64,000 nucleotides of DNA from Clostridia bacterium (GTDB taxonomy: Bacteria; Bacillota; Clostridia; Christensenellales; Aristaeellaceae): positions 1 through 64,000 of the forward strand of contig JAFSKN010000015.1 in assembly GCA_017448975.1 (NCBI GenBank). Reading direction: 5' to 3'. Below are positions 17,133 through 25,597 of this stretch, in pieces (the stretch's first letter is position 1; the number at the start of each line of letters is the position of its first letter). Made by a program: the position numbers and the translations under genes. The notes beneath the pieces are model-generated. The model was not told where the DNA came from. It was given only the letters and a program-made list of their open reading frames with translations, and made no database searches.

Positions 17133-17195
17133 TTTCTTTCTCTCTCTCCTCACACACTCACTATCCGCCGACCCGGTCGTGCGGATGATATAAAA

Positions 17196-17228
17196 GGCTA
17201 TCGGCTGAAACCTTTCCAGCCGATAGCC
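17196..17228 (-). terminator. Terminator between rpsO and pnp
   Basis: GGCTATCGGCTG/CAGCCGATAGCC stem followed on the minus strand by TTTTATATC. It should reduce read-through from rpsO to pnp. Confidence 0.88.
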
Positions 17229-17238
17229 CCCATGCGCG

Positions 17239-17502
17239 TTACTTGCGCAGACCCAGCTTGGCAATCAGTTCACGGTAACGCTCGATATTGGTCTTTTTCA
17301 GATAGTCGAGCAGGCCGCGGCGCTGACCGACCATCAGCAGCAGACCACGGCGGGAATGGTGATCCTTCTTGTTCAGCTTCAGGTGCTCGTTCAGGTGGTT
17401 GATCCGTTCGGTGAGCAGGGCAACCTGCACTTCGGGAGAACCGGTGTCGCCTTCGTGGCGGGCGTAGGTTTGCATGATCTGAGCTTTCAGTTCCTTATCC
17501 AT
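17239..17502 (-). CDS. rpsO: 30S ribosomal protein S15
   Basis: This 87-residue protein has the S15 core ([38 protein letters not shown]), normal length, and AAAGGAGG before the ATG. It binds 16S rRNA and starts platform assembly. It has its own promoter 111 bases upstream and precedes pnp. Confidence 0.98.
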   Translation of the reverse strand: MDKELKAQIMQTYARHEGDTGSPEVQVALLTERINHLNEHLKLNKKDHHSRRGLLLMVGQRRGLLDYLKKTNIERYRELIAKLGLRK

Positions 17503-17604
17503 GGTGTTTTCCTCCTTTGGGGCGTGGCGGCCCCTGCTTCAATCGCCGCGGGCTAAGAAGGGCGTTGGAGTATCGCGCTTCCTGGCAGGCGGTTCTAAAA
17601 ACCA

Positions 17605-17630
17605 CGTCTGCTATTGTAACATGGCAGACG
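17605..17630. promoter_or_regulatory. CGTCTGC-N12-GCAGACG dyad over the rpsO -10 box
   Basis: Perfect 7-bp inverted repeat that encloses the -10 hexamer. Possible protein-binding site; may be chance. Confidence 0.4.
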
Positions 17631-17641
17631 CGATTTGTAAA
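17613..17641 (-). promoter_or_regulatory. rpsO promoter
   Basis: Minus strand TTTACA (17641-17636), 17-bp spacer, TACAAT (17618-17613). Confidence 0.85.
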
Positions 17642-17681
17642 CCATTATTTCAAATTTTCCCGAAAAGGATCGAGTTGATTG

Positions 17682-18173
17682 GTTACCATTCAGGTAGCAA
17701 ATAAGGTAGATACATGTAAGCAGGGCCCAAAAGGACGATAAAATCCCAAGAAAAACCAAAAGGATATTTGGAAAAGACGTCGAACAAGGAAGGAGAGAGA
17801 AGATCAAGGGAGGCGCGGGAAACGGGAGCAAGGCACACGGACAGAGACTTATATCCGGTTTCTGTTCGTAGGCTCCTCGGCTTTGCTGCTCCGCTTCCTC
17901 CCCCCTTGACGTTGCCGTCAACGGCTTGCAGTTCGCTACACTTGGCGATAAATACCCGTGGCAGGACTTCCGCCCGCAAGAATTGCGCCGTGCCCGGCAC
18001 ACATGTAAAAACCGCCAGAAAAATTCCGGCGGCTTCGGCCTCTCCGATGGCCGTGATATGGCGCGCAAAATCTTCTCCTTTTTTGAAAGCTGCAAACGAC
18101 GTTCCCTTGATGTTTTTGACGCTGTTCGTTCTGCATTTCGCTTTTAACGGCTACTTGTTACCTGAATGGTAAC
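17682..18173. mobile_element. 492-bp element with GTTACCATTCAGGTA ends
   Basis: A perfect 15-bp inverted repeat (17682-17696 and 18159-18173) extends to 22 bp with two mismatches. The left end matches that of the 2661-2938 element: TTACCATTCA, then GTA, then GCAAA-C/T-AAGGTA. No convincing ORF or transposase domain is seen inside, and no target duplication is obvious. It lies between the rpsO promoter and a heptad hairpin, so the whole stretch 17503-18384 is without a supported gene. Confidence 0.65.
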
Positions 18174-18237
18174 GTTTACCCCTTTGGTTGTTCCGGCTGT
18201 ATCTGTTCAGTTGTCGAACTGAAGCACACTTGAAGGA

Positions 18238-18332
18238 AGTGTGGAGTGTGGAGTTATAGATTGTGAATCTGTTCTGACCATTGAATTTACAACGTGAAAG
18301 CGGAAACTATAAAAATCTCCACACTCCACACT
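18238..18332. repeat. Heptanucleotide repeat hairpin, locus 2
   Basis: The 16-bp arm AGTGTGGAGTGTGGAG (18238-18253) is matched perfectly by its complement at 18317-18332. TTATAG/CTATAA follow inside the arms, and the loop is about 50 nt. Confidence 0.85.
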
Positions 18333-18384
18333 GATTGAAAGTGTCCACTGCCACCCCCGACCGAACAATTACTTTCCGGCTTTT

Positions 18385-19311
18385 TTATGGTGTAACGGCT
18401 TCATCGCCCGTATCGCTTTCCGCGTCCGGTTCCGCGTCGTCATCCGTTTCCGGCCTGTTCATCAGCGAAAGGAATTCTTCTTCAGACATGTTCGCTCTTT
18501 GCGCCGCGATGTTCACCGTCAGCAAATCGTCCCGAACCAGACCGAACAATGTTTTCAACGCGCCCTCCAATCGGCCTTCCTTCCGGCCTTCCTTCCGGCC
18601 TTCCTTCCGGCCTTCTTTCCGCTGTGCTTTTAAGCTCTGGTTTACCGCGTATTCCTGATCGAACAGCATGATCATAATGTCCATGACCTCCTTTTTCCGA
18701 TCCTCTAAATAGTCGGCCATCACGCCGCGGTCCTGACAGATGCGGATGGCTTCCTCCGCCGCCTCTCTCGTGTAGCCAAAGCGTTTGACCTGATCATCCA
18801 GCACCCGGCAGAAAATAATATACTGGCCGATGATGTCCTTTGTCTCGGCAGTGATTACCTTCGCCCGCAGGTCCACCGTATCTTCCGCCCCTTCAAAAAA
18901 AGCCTCACGAAGGGAAATCACCTCCGGCGCGGCGTCCTTTCCCGTATAGATGACGTAAAACTCCGGCTTCGGCAGATCGATTTTCCGGCTCCTGTGGATG
19001 TCTATGCTTTTCGTTTGCAGGTATTCCTGAATCGTATCGGCCAGATACAGCAGGATGCGGATCAGTAAATTGACGGACCACGTGGACTGCGCCTCCACGA
19101 ACACCATCAGCCGGTCATTTACCAGAAAAGCCATATCGTTGTATTGGTGTTCCGTGACCACCTGTTTCAGCGTAAGCGTGGTAATATCCGCCGCCGTCAC
19201 CTCCGGCATTTCCGGGTGCAGGGTCTGGAAAAGCTGCAGGCGGTATTTATCCTGCCCAAATAAGTCGATGAATACCGAATTTTTATACTCGCGCCGGATC
19301 GTCCGTTCCAT
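18385..19311 (-). CDS. Rpn-family PD-(D/E)XK nuclease (putative transposase-type)
   Basis: This 308-residue protein has the Rpn/PDDEXK_2 core: KNSVFIDLFGQDKYRLQLFQ at the N-terminus, NDRLMVFVEAQSTWS (about 65-80, with the EXQ active-site motif) and YVIYTG. Relatives such as E. coli RpnA are DNA nucleases that promote recombination. A GRKEG repeat (about 230-246) is encoded by four 12-bp units, followed by an acidic tail. It has its own promoter. Confidence 0.85.
   Translation of the reverse strand: MERTIRREYKNSVFIDLFGQDKYRLQLFQTLHPEMPEVTAADITTLTLKQVVTEHQYNDMAFLVNDRLMVFVEAQSTWSVNLLIRILLYLADTIQEYLQTKSIDIHRSRKIDLPKPEFYVIYTGKDAAPEVISLREAFFEGAEDTVDLRAKVITAETKDIIGQYIIFCRVLDDQVKRFGYTREAAEEAIRICQDRGVMADYLEDRKKEVMDIMIMLFDQEYAVNQSLKAQRKEGRKEGRKEGRKEGRLEGALKTLFGLVRDDLLTVNIAAQRANMSEEEFLSLMNRPETDDDAEPDAESDTGDEAVTP
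18572..18619. repeat. Four 12-bp tandem repeats in the Rpn gene
   Basis: CGGCCTTCCTTC three times, then CGGCCTTCTTTC. They are in frame and encode a RKEG tetrapeptide repeat. Confidence 0.9.
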
Positions 19312-19387
19312 GGCGCACCGCCCCCATTCCGGATATCGCCCGTCCGCGCCCCGCGGGCGAACGGCTGTTTTTCCCTGACACAGTTAG

Positions 19388-19416
19388 ATTATACCTTCTT
19401 TTCGCAAAGAATACAA
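19388..19416 (-). promoter_or_regulatory. Rpn gene promoter
   Basis: Minus strand TTGTAT (19416-19411), 17-bp spacer, TATAAT (19393-19388). Confidence 0.7.
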
Positions 19417-19465
19417 GAAAAAAGTGAGAGATATGCGGGCGAGTGCGGGCGAACGTGTTTCCATA

Positions 19466-19508
19466 TGCAAAAGCGCCAGTCAAAGGGATGCTCCCCCTGG
19501 CTGACGCT
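19466..19508 (-). terminator. lysC terminator
   Basis: Imperfect stem (AGCGTCAG / CTGGCGCT ends, with CAGGGGG/CCCTTTG inside), then TTTTGC on the minus strand. Confidence 0.6.
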
Positions 19509-19544
19509 GAAAGCCTCACCCGTGCGGATGGAAAAGCGCCATGC

Positions 19545-20858
19545 TCACGTCCTCACAAACGTATCGTAAATCGCCTTGACCGCCGCCTCGAAATCCTCTT
19601 CGTCCACGCCCACGATGATGTTCAGCTCGCTGCTGCCCTGGTCGATGGTGCGGATGGAAATGCCCTGGGAGGAAATGGCGGTGAACAGACGGGCGGCGGT
19701 ACCGAAAGCGCGCACCATACCCCGGCCCACCGTGGCGATCAGGGCCAAGTGTTCGGAAACGGTGATCTGGTCGGGCTGCACCAGCTCCCGAATGCGGGCC
19801 AGCACTTCGTCCTTATGGGGAGCCAGTTCCTTTTCGTTCACCACCACGCACATGGTATCGATGCCGGTGGGCAGATGCTCAAAATTGACCTGATATTCCT
19901 CAAAGGCCTGCAGCACCCTGCGGCCAAAGCCTAATTCCGCGTTCATCATATCCTTTTCGATGGATACGATGGTGAAGCCCTTGTGACCCGCGATGCCGGT
20001 AATCACATGATTCTGCTCGTTGGGGCCCGCATTGGCGCGGATCATGGTGCCGGGATGCTTGGGATCGTTGGTGTTGCGGATGTTGGTGGGGATGCCCGCC
20101 TTGCGCACCGGGAACACCGCTTCCTCATGCAGCACGGTGGCGCCCATGTAAGAAAGCTCCCGCAGTTCCCGGTAGGTCATGGTGGAAATATACTGGGCGT
20201 CGGGCACGATGCGGGGGTCCGCCATGCGGAAGCCCGTCACGTCCGTCCAGTTTTCGTATACGTCGGCGTTCACCGCCCGGGCCACCAGCGCGCCGGACAC
20301 GTCGCTGCCGCCCCGGGAGAAGGTACGCACTGCGCCGCTTTCGTCCGCGCCGTAAAAGCCCGGCACCACCGCCCGGTACAGATTGCGCAGGCGCTGGCCG
20401 ATCAGGTCGTTGGTTTCTTCCTCCAGCAGGCGGCCTTCGGTGTCAAACCGCACCACCTCGGCGGCGTCCACAAAGGGAATGCCCAAATACTTTGCCAGCA
20501 GCTTGCCGTTCAGGTATTCGCCCCGGCTGGCGGCGTAATCCGGCGTGGCGCCCTTTTCCAGCTCCCGGGCGATCTGGGCAAACTCTTCCTTAAAATCCAT
20601 GGACACGTTCAGTTCATCGGCAATTTCCTCATACCGGGCCTGAATGCGCTCCAATAAATGCTTGAAGGGCTTCTTCCCCTGCGCGGCCCTGTGAGCGGCA
20701 TACAAAAGATCGGTGATCTTATCGTCGCCGGGACCCCGCTTGCCGGGGGCGCTGGGCACCACATATTTCCGTTCGCTGTCCATATCCAGAATGGACTTTA
20801 CTTTCTTAAACTGAGCGGCGTCCGCCAGGGAGCTGCCGCCGAACTTCGTTACGATCAT
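19545..20858 (-). CDS. lysC: Aspartate kinase
   Basis: This 437-residue enzyme has the kinase domain KFGGSSLADA (4-13), RGGSDVSGALVARA (around 195-210) and two C-terminal ACT domains (about 290-435, with the late SSQGISIRTIDQGSSELNIIVGV). It makes aspartyl phosphate, the first step to lysine, threonine and methionine. The ACT domains are the usual site of feedback inhibition. SD AGGAGGA lies 11 bases before ATG 20858. Homoserine dehydrogenase of the same pathway is at 32376. Confidence 0.95.
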   Translation of the reverse strand: MIVTKFGGSSLADAAQFKKVKSILDMDSERKYVVPSAPGKRGPGDDKITDLLYAAHRAAQGKKPFKHLLERIQARYEEIADELNVSMDFKEEFAQIARELEKGATPDYAASRGEYLNGKLLAKYLGIPFVDAAEVVRFDTEGRLLEEETNDLIGQRLRNLYRAVVPGFYGADESGAVRTFSRGGSDVSGALVARAVNADVYENWTDVTGFRMADPRIVPDAQYISTMTYRELRELSYMGATVLHEEAVFPVRKAGIPTNIRNTNDPKHPGTMIRANAGPNEQNHVITGIAGHKGFTIVSIEKDMMNAELGFGRRVLQAFEEYQVNFEHLPTGIDTMCVVVNEKELAPHKDEVLARIRELVQPDQITVSEHLALIATVGRGMVRAFGTAARLFTAISSQGISIRTIDQGSSELNIIVGVDEEDFEAAVKAIYDTFVRT

Positions 20859-20890
20859 GCACTGTCACTCCTCCTGAGATTCACGCATTT

Positions 20891-20919
20891 ATTTTAACCG
20901 CTTTAGGCGGGAATGTCAA
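20891..20919 (-). promoter_or_regulatory. lysC promoter
   Basis: Minus strand TTGACA (20919-20914), 17-bp spacer, TAAAAT (20896-20891). Confidence 0.85.
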
Positions 20920-20981
20920 ATAAAACCACGGGATTTTCTTCCCAAAACCATCATATTCCGGCAATCGGCGGATGGTGCGGC

Positions 20982-21010
20982 TTGCGGCGGGCGCGTTTCT
21001 TTGTTATAAT
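20982..21010 (+). promoter_or_regulatory. DUF5665-lspA-rluA operon promoter
   Basis: TTGCGG (20982-20987), 17-bp spacer, TATAAT (21005-21010). Confidence 0.75.
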
Positions 21011-21058
21011 CAGGCAGCGGCACGGGCACACTGGCCTTTGACGGAGGTGGGCACGGGC

Positions 21059-21325
21059 ATGCTGGAGGAAAGAATGGACCGGTTTTTACGGGCGGCGGAG
21101 CAGATGCGCCTGGCGGACTATGTGGCCTTTGCTTCGGACCGGAAGCGGCGGCTGCTGGACGCGTTCTGGCAGGGCGTGGCGCGGGGCCTGGGCATCATGG
21201 TGGGCTTTTCGGTGCTGGGCGCGGCAGTGCTGTTTATTTTGCAGGATTTAGCCAAGCGAAACCTGCCGGGCATCAGCAATTTTGTGGCCCAGGTGGTGGC
21301 GCTGGTGCAATTGCGGCTGCAATGA
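21059..21325 (+). CDS. DUF5665 small membrane protein
   Basis: This 88-residue protein has the DUF5665 layout: an N-terminal helix (RAAEQMRLADYVAF), a basic stretch, a single span (about 45-65, GLGIMVGFSVLGAAVLFIL) and a short C-terminal helix NFVAQVVALVQ. Function unknown; the family is common in Clostridia. ATG 21059 has GGAGG twelve bases upstream; ATG 21074, with GGAGG nearer, is an alternative. It overlaps lspA by ATGA. Confidence 0.82.
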   Translation: MLEERMDRFLRAAEQMRLADYVAFASDRKRRLLDAFWQGVARGLGIMVGFSVLGAAVLFILQDLAKRNLPGISNFVAQVVALVQLRLQ

Positions 21326-21771
21326 AGGGAAATGAAGGCATGAACAGGAAAGAAGGATTCCGGTGGGTTTGGCCCGGTCTTCTGGTGCTGCTGCTGGACC
21401 GTTTGGTGAAATGGCTTCATCTGACGGTTTCCGAAAATCAGACTGTGCGCAATTCGGGCATGGCCTTCGGCATGTTCCAGGGAAATTCCCTCGTGATCCT
21501 GATCGTTTCGGTACTATTGCTGGCCGCTTGCTTTTTCCTGCTGCGGAAATCGCGGCCCAGCGGCCTTGCGCCCATTGCCCTGTCCATGATCGCGGGCGGG
21601 GCCTTGGGGAATATGATCGACCGGCTGCTGCACGGTTATGTGATCGATATGTTTCCCTTTTTCGGCTGGTTTGTGTTTAACGTGGCGGACGTGGGCGTGG
21701 TGGCGGGGGCTATTCTGTGCGGATGGAGCCTGCTGTTTCGCCCCTCGGATTGGAGCGCGAAGGAAAAATGA
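21322..21771 (+). CDS. lspA: Lipoprotein signal peptidase II
   Basis: This 149-residue protein has four spans and both catalytic Asp motifs, GNMIDRLLHGYVIDMF (about 94-109) and FNVADVGVV (about 115-123). It removes signal peptides from prolipoproteins. A shorter start at 21340 (MNRKEG) is possible. It is coupled by ATGA overlaps to the DUF5665 gene before it and the pseudouridine synthase after it; lspA-rluD pairing is common in bacteria. Confidence 0.95.
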   Translation: MKGNEGMNRKEGFRWVWPGLLVLLLDRLVKWLHLTVSENQTVRNSGMAFGMFQGNSLVILIVSVLLLAACFFLLRKSRPSGLAPIALSMIAGGALGNMIDRLLHGYVIDMFPFFGWFVFNVADVGVVAGAILCGWSLLFRPSDWSAKEK

Positions 21772-22637
21772 CGCGGGAATACACAGGAGACGGGGAACGG
21801 CTGGACGTGACCCTGTCCAAAGACGGGGAACTGAGCCGCAGCCGGGCGGCGGCGCTGATCAAGGACGGCTGCGTCACCGTGGACGGACGAACGGAAGTAA
21901 AGCCCTCCTTTAAAGCGGAAAGCGGCGCGGCTATTTTGTTGGATATGCCGGAAGCAAAGCCCGCCAGGGCGGAGGCCCAGGATATCCCCCTGGAAATCCT
22001 CTATCAGGACGAGCATTTGGCCGTGGTGATAAAGCCCTGCGGCATGGTGGTGCACCCCGCCGCGGGCAACGGCGACGGCACCCTGGTGAACGCCCTGCTG
22101 TTCCATTTGAACAGCCTGTCCGGTATCGGCGGGGAAATGCGCCCCGGCATCGTGCACCGGCTGGATAAGGACACCAGCGGCCTGTTGCTGGTGGCAAAAA
22201 ACGACGCCGCCCACGCCGCCCTGTCCCGGCAGCTTTCCGACCGGGAAATGGAAAAGCATTACCGGGCCCTGGTGTACGGCAAAATGAAAGCGCCCGACGG
22301 CGTGATCGAAAAGCCTATCGGGCGCAGCAAAACGGACCGTAAGAAAATGGCGGTGGACGAAAACGGCCGCTGGGCCAAGACGGAATGGAAGGTATTGAAG
22401 GAATACCCCGACCGGACCCTGCTGGACGTGCACATCATCACGGGCCGCACCCACCAGATCCGGGTGCATATGGCCTCCGTCGGCCATCCCGTCCTGGGCG
22501 ATGTGCTGTATGGGCATAAACGCATGCCCGACGCGCCCCGCCTGATGCTCCACGCCTATTCCCTGGCCTTCACCCACCCCATCACCGGGGAAAGGATGGA
22601 ATTTACAGCGCCGTGTCCCTTTTGCGAAAGCATCTGA
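21768..22637 (+). CDS. RluA-family pseudouridine synthase (RluD-like)
   Basis: This 289-residue protein has an N-terminal S4 domain (about 10-65, SRSRAAALIKDGCVTVDG) and the RluA catalytic motif HRLDKDTSGLLLVAKND (about 130-146) with the active Asp. C-terminal GRTHQIRVHMA is intact. The family modifies uridines in 23S rRNA helix 69 (RluD) or other RNAs; target inferred only. ATG 21768 overlaps the lspA stop. Confidence 0.92.
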   Translation: MTREYTGDGERLDVTLSKDGELSRSRAAALIKDGCVTVDGRTEVKPSFKAESGAAILLDMPEAKPARAEAQDIPLEILYQDEHLAVVIKPCGMVVHPAAGNGDGTLVNALLFHLNSLSGIGGEMRPGIVHRLDKDTSGLLLVAKNDAAHAALSRQLSDREMEKHYRALVYGKMKAPDGVIEKPIGRSKTDRKKMAVDENGRWAKTEWKVLKEYPDRTLLDVHIITGRTHQIRVHMASVGHPVLGDVLYGHKRMPDAPRLMLHAYSLAFTHPITGERMEFTAPCPFCESI

Positions 22638-22648
22638 TCGAAGAACCG

Positions 22649-22748
22649 AAAAGTGAAAAGTGGAAAGTGGAGATTTGAATAGTTTTCACTTTGTCCGGCG
22701 GCGGTTTTTGCGGACTATATATAATTCCACTTTTCACTTTCCACTTTT
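22649..22748. repeat. Heptanucleotide repeat hairpin, locus 3
   Basis: Arm 1 AAAAGTGAAAAGTGGAAAGT... (22649-22672) and arm 2 at 22725-22748 are made of AGTGGAA/AGTGAAA-type units and pair imperfectly. The loop holds GTCCG...CGGAC and ends in TATATATAA. It fills the gap between the convergent rluA and GH20 genes. Confidence 0.85.
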
Positions 22749-24523
22749 TATTGTCCCAGTGCCCTCAGCTCGTCCCGGCGGGCAAGGAGTTCACTTCCAA
22801 ACCGTTCCACGCCCTTTTCATAGTTCCGGACGCGCCACAGGGCCTGATATTCGGGCAGGAGCCGGTCGATCATGTCCGCCAGCGCTTGGGCTTCCCGAAT
22901 GGATTCCCGGGGATGGAGCTTCACCTTGCATAATTCGCTGCCCAGTTCGATCAAATTCGCGGTGAGGCGAATCTCCCGCTTATGCAGATCGTCCAGGGGC
23001 AGCTTTTCGATATCCGCCATGATTTTCCGCACATAGGACGTCACGTTGTCGAAATAGAAATCATCGCCGCTATCCTTCATGTCGAACAGGTGGGCGTAGC
23101 GGGTCTGGCTCACGGGCAGAATCAGTTCCTTGGCGCACATGGTGCACACGTGCACCCGCTCCGGCTCCAGCAGATAATAATTGGCCATGCGGTACAGCAG
23201 CCGGGAAAGGCCCGCGCCGCCGAAAGCGAACCCATCCACAAAGGCTTCGGCGTTCCGGATGAAGTCCGCCTTGAAGCTCTCCCCATCCTGAGGCGCGCCG
23301 GTGTTCCAGGCGTACTGTCCCGCCAGAGCGATGGGGTTCATGCTCCATATCCAGCTTTGGGGATGGCCGCCGTCCCCCCAGTCGGTGAGCAGCAGCCCTT
23401 CCGCCCCGTATTCCACCGCCAGCTCCGCGCAGGTGCGGATATTGAAGGTGGTCACGTCCATGCGCCCGGAAAGGCTGCCGTGGGTGTTGGTGGAAGGGCA
23501 CACGCAGTAGCGCACCCCCGCGTCCCGGTAGGCGATGCAGTGGGCGGTCATCCGCTGGGACTGGATCAGCTCATAGCCCCATTCCAGCGCCACGGCGTCC
23601 TTGGGCACCAGATGGTAGCTCTGGGGATAGTTGTAGATCATATCCGCCCAGAACATCACGGTTTTCCCGTAACGCTCCTTGATATGGGCGCTCAGCTTGT
23701 TCAGCCATTCCATGAACACGACGTCCTTGCCCTTTTCCCGGCAGTACTCCTCGATCTGGAATTTGCCCAAGCCGTAGGCTTCATCCAGGCCGATGTTTAC
23801 GTAGCTGCTGGAAAAATGGGGCAAAAGCGATTCGTACAGCCTGCAAATGAAATCAAAGCTCTCCGGAAGCATCGGATTCAGGGTGGAGGGCGTTTCGTCC
23901 CCCTCGAACAGGCCCAAATGATGGAATTCCGGCTTTTTCAGCCAGGTATACATGTGGCCGAAGGAATTCTGGTTGGGCACCAGATCGATGAACCGCTCCC
24001 GGCAATAGGCGTCCAGTTCCTCGATGTCTTCGGGGGTCAGGCAGTCAAAATCCGCCGTTTCTTTGGGATAAGCGGCGTACTTGAAGCAGTCCCCCTCCAT
24101 GTACAATTGAAATTCGTTGTATTTCAGCACCGCCAGAAAATCGATCATGCCCTTGATGGTTTCCACCTTGGGCATCCGGCCCCGGCTGATATCCAGCATG
24201 TATCCCCGGCGGGCCAGGGCGGGCTTATCCCTGATCTCCGCATAGGGCAGCTTTCCCCCGGTATTGCGGATCATCTGCAGCAAGGAGGTAACCGCCCGGA
24301 ACAGGCCCTCGTCCGTGGATGCGGAAACGGCAACGCCTTCTTCGCCCACGCGGAGAAGGTATTCTTCTTTTTCCAGCATAGGCGCGGAAATCACGCTGAT
24401 CCCCGGCGCGCCTTTCTTTACCAGCTTGAAAAAACCCACTAAATCGCCGTATGATTCCTGCATGGGCAGATCGAATACGCCCTCGGAAACCGTTATTTCC
24501 CGCGGCTGCGGAAACAGGATCAT
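22748..24523 (-). CDS. Glycoside hydrolase family 20-like enzyme
   Basis: This 591-residue cytosolic protein has a GH20b-like N-terminal domain and a TIM barrel beginning RRGYMLDISRGRMP (about 105-118). NIGLDEAYGLGKF (about 240-253) carries the Asp-Glu pair expected in GH20, which uses substrate-assisted catalysis on beta-N-acetylhexosaminides. No signal peptide, so it would act on imported oligosaccharides. Start 24523 gives AGGGGGG a 6-base spacing; 24529 is too close. Its promoter faces that of the ydcF-like gene. Confidence 0.85.
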   Translation of the reverse strand: MILFPQPREITVSEGVFDLPMQESYGDLVGFFKLVKKGAPGISVISAPMLEKEEYLLRVGEEGVAVSASTDEGLFRAVTSLLQMIRNTGGKLPYAEIRDKPALARRGYMLDISRGRMPKVETIKGMIDFLAVLKYNEFQLYMEGDCFKYAAYPKETADFDCLTPEDIEELDAYCRERFIDLVPNQNSFGHMYTWLKKPEFHHLGLFEGDETPSTLNPMLPESFDFICRLYESLLPHFSSSYVNIGLDEAYGLGKFQIEEYCREKGKDVVFMEWLNKLSAHIKERYGKTVMFWADMIYNYPQSYHLVPKDAVALEWGYELIQSQRMTAHCIAYRDAGVRYCVCPSTNTHGSLSGRMDVTTFNIRTCAELAVEYGAEGLLLTDWGDGGHPQSWIWSMNPIALAGQYAWNTGAPQDGESFKADFIRNAEAFVDGFAFGGAGLSRLLYRMANYYLLEPERVHVCTMCAKELILPVSQTRYAHLFDMKDSGDDFYFDNVTSYVRKIMADIEKLPLDDLHKREIRLTANLIELGSELCKVKLHPRESIREAQALADMIDRLLPEYQALWRVRNYEKGVERFGSELLARRDELRALGQ

Positions 24524-24556
24524 GACCATCCCCCCTGTATCGTTTTGTTCCTGTAT

Positions 24557-24585
24557 ATTATACCCTTTCCCCTGTGAAAGGTCAA
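24557..24585 (-). promoter_or_regulatory. GH20 gene promoter
   Basis: Minus strand TTGACC (24585-24580), 17-bp spacer, TATAAT (24562-24557). Only 6 bp separate its -35 from the opposite promoter's. Confidence 0.8.
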
Positions 24586-24591
24586 TCGTGT

Positions 24592-24620
24592 TTGCGCGGC
24601 GGAACCGAATGTGTTATAAT
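24592..24620 (+). promoter_or_regulatory. YdcF-like gene promoter
   Basis: TTGCGC (24592-24597), 17-bp spacer, TATAAT (24615-24620). Confidence 0.75.
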
Positions 24621-24653
24621 GCTGGAAAAGCACTGTGAACGGAGGTATGACCC

Positions 24654-25466
24654 GTGAAAAAGATCATTGCCGCGCTGACGCTGTCGGTGCTGCTGTGCGC
24701 CTGCATCCTTCCCGCGTACGCCGCGTCAAACAAAGGCGCCGACAAGTCGGACGTTTCCTTCGATACCCTCCTTTCCGATCTCACGACCGCTTACGAGGCC
24801 ACCCAGCGCGTCGACGCGGACGTGGAAGCGCTGAACGACGCGGTCGCCGCCTCCATCGCCGCCCACTGGAAAAAGGTATATTTGGACGATTACCGGCTGT
24901 ACCTGTACGGCCAGGACGATCCGGCGGAGCTGCCCATCACCGGCAAGCACGCCTTCGTGGTGCTGGGCTACGAGCTGAAAAACGGGAAAATGACCGATGA
25001 GCTGAAGGGCCGGTGCGACGCGGCGGCGGCGGCGGCAAAGGCGTTCCCGGATTCCATTCTGGTGTGCTCCGGCGGCGCCACGGGCGAAAACAATCCCCAC
25101 GGGAACACCGAAGCGGGACAGATGAAAAAATACCTGGTGAACACCTGCGGCATCGCTGAGGAACGTATCTTTACCGACAAAAAAGCCATGACCACCACGC
25201 AGAACGCCGTCAACACCCTGAAAATCCTGCGGGCGCAGGGCGTGGAAACCATGACCATCGTCACCTCCTCCTATCATCAGCGCTGGGGCCAGGTGCTGTA
25301 TAACGCCATGGCCGCCAAGTACAAACAGGCCTACGGCTATTCCGTGGAGATCATCGGCAATTACTGCTTTGATACCGCGCCTTCCAATCCTATGTTCAAG
25401 TCGGACGCGCAGATTGCCATTTCGCAGCTGAAAAGCATACTCGCCCTCAAGCTGACGGGAAAATAA
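24654..25466 (+). CDS. Secreted YdcF/DUF218-family protein
   Basis: This 270-residue protein has a signal peptide (1-23, ending AYA; a Cys occurs within it but no clear lipobox) and a DUF218 domain (about 100-260): AFVVLGYELKNG, ILVCSGGATGENNPHGNTEAGQM, TQNAVNTLKILRAQG and VTSSYHQRWG. Relatives (YdcF, SanA, ElyC) act in envelope steps and bind SAM in one case; the reaction is unclear. GGAGG precedes a GTG at 24654. It stands before the DUF1614-spoIIP pair. Confidence 0.85.
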   Translation: MKKIIAALTLSVLLCACILPAYAASNKGADKSDVSFDTLLSDLTTAYEATQRVDADVEALNDAVAASIAAHWKKVYLDDYRLYLYGQDDPAELPITGKHAFVVLGYELKNGKMTDELKGRCDAAAAAAKAFPDSILVCSGGATGENNPHGNTEAGQMKKYLVNTCGIAEERIFTDKKAMTTTQNAVNTLKILRAQGVETMTIVTSSYHQRWGQVLYNAMAAKYKQAYGYSVEIIGNYCFDTAPSNPMFKSDAQIAISQLKSILALKLTGK

Positions 25467-25597
25467 ACGCTTGTTTCCGAAGCATACGGCGCCGTACCCC
25501 GGCGCTGTTTTTGTTTCTTCCGCATAATCCGCCCAAACCGGGAAATGATACCCTTTGACAGGGCCGCTTTCCGGCCCAGCGAAGGAGGAGGAACAAA

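Noticed and set aside
17595..18172. ORFs of 105-166 codons inside the 492-bp element
   Set aside because: They cross the inverted ends or the rpsO promoter and show no domain or SD; no transposase motif found.
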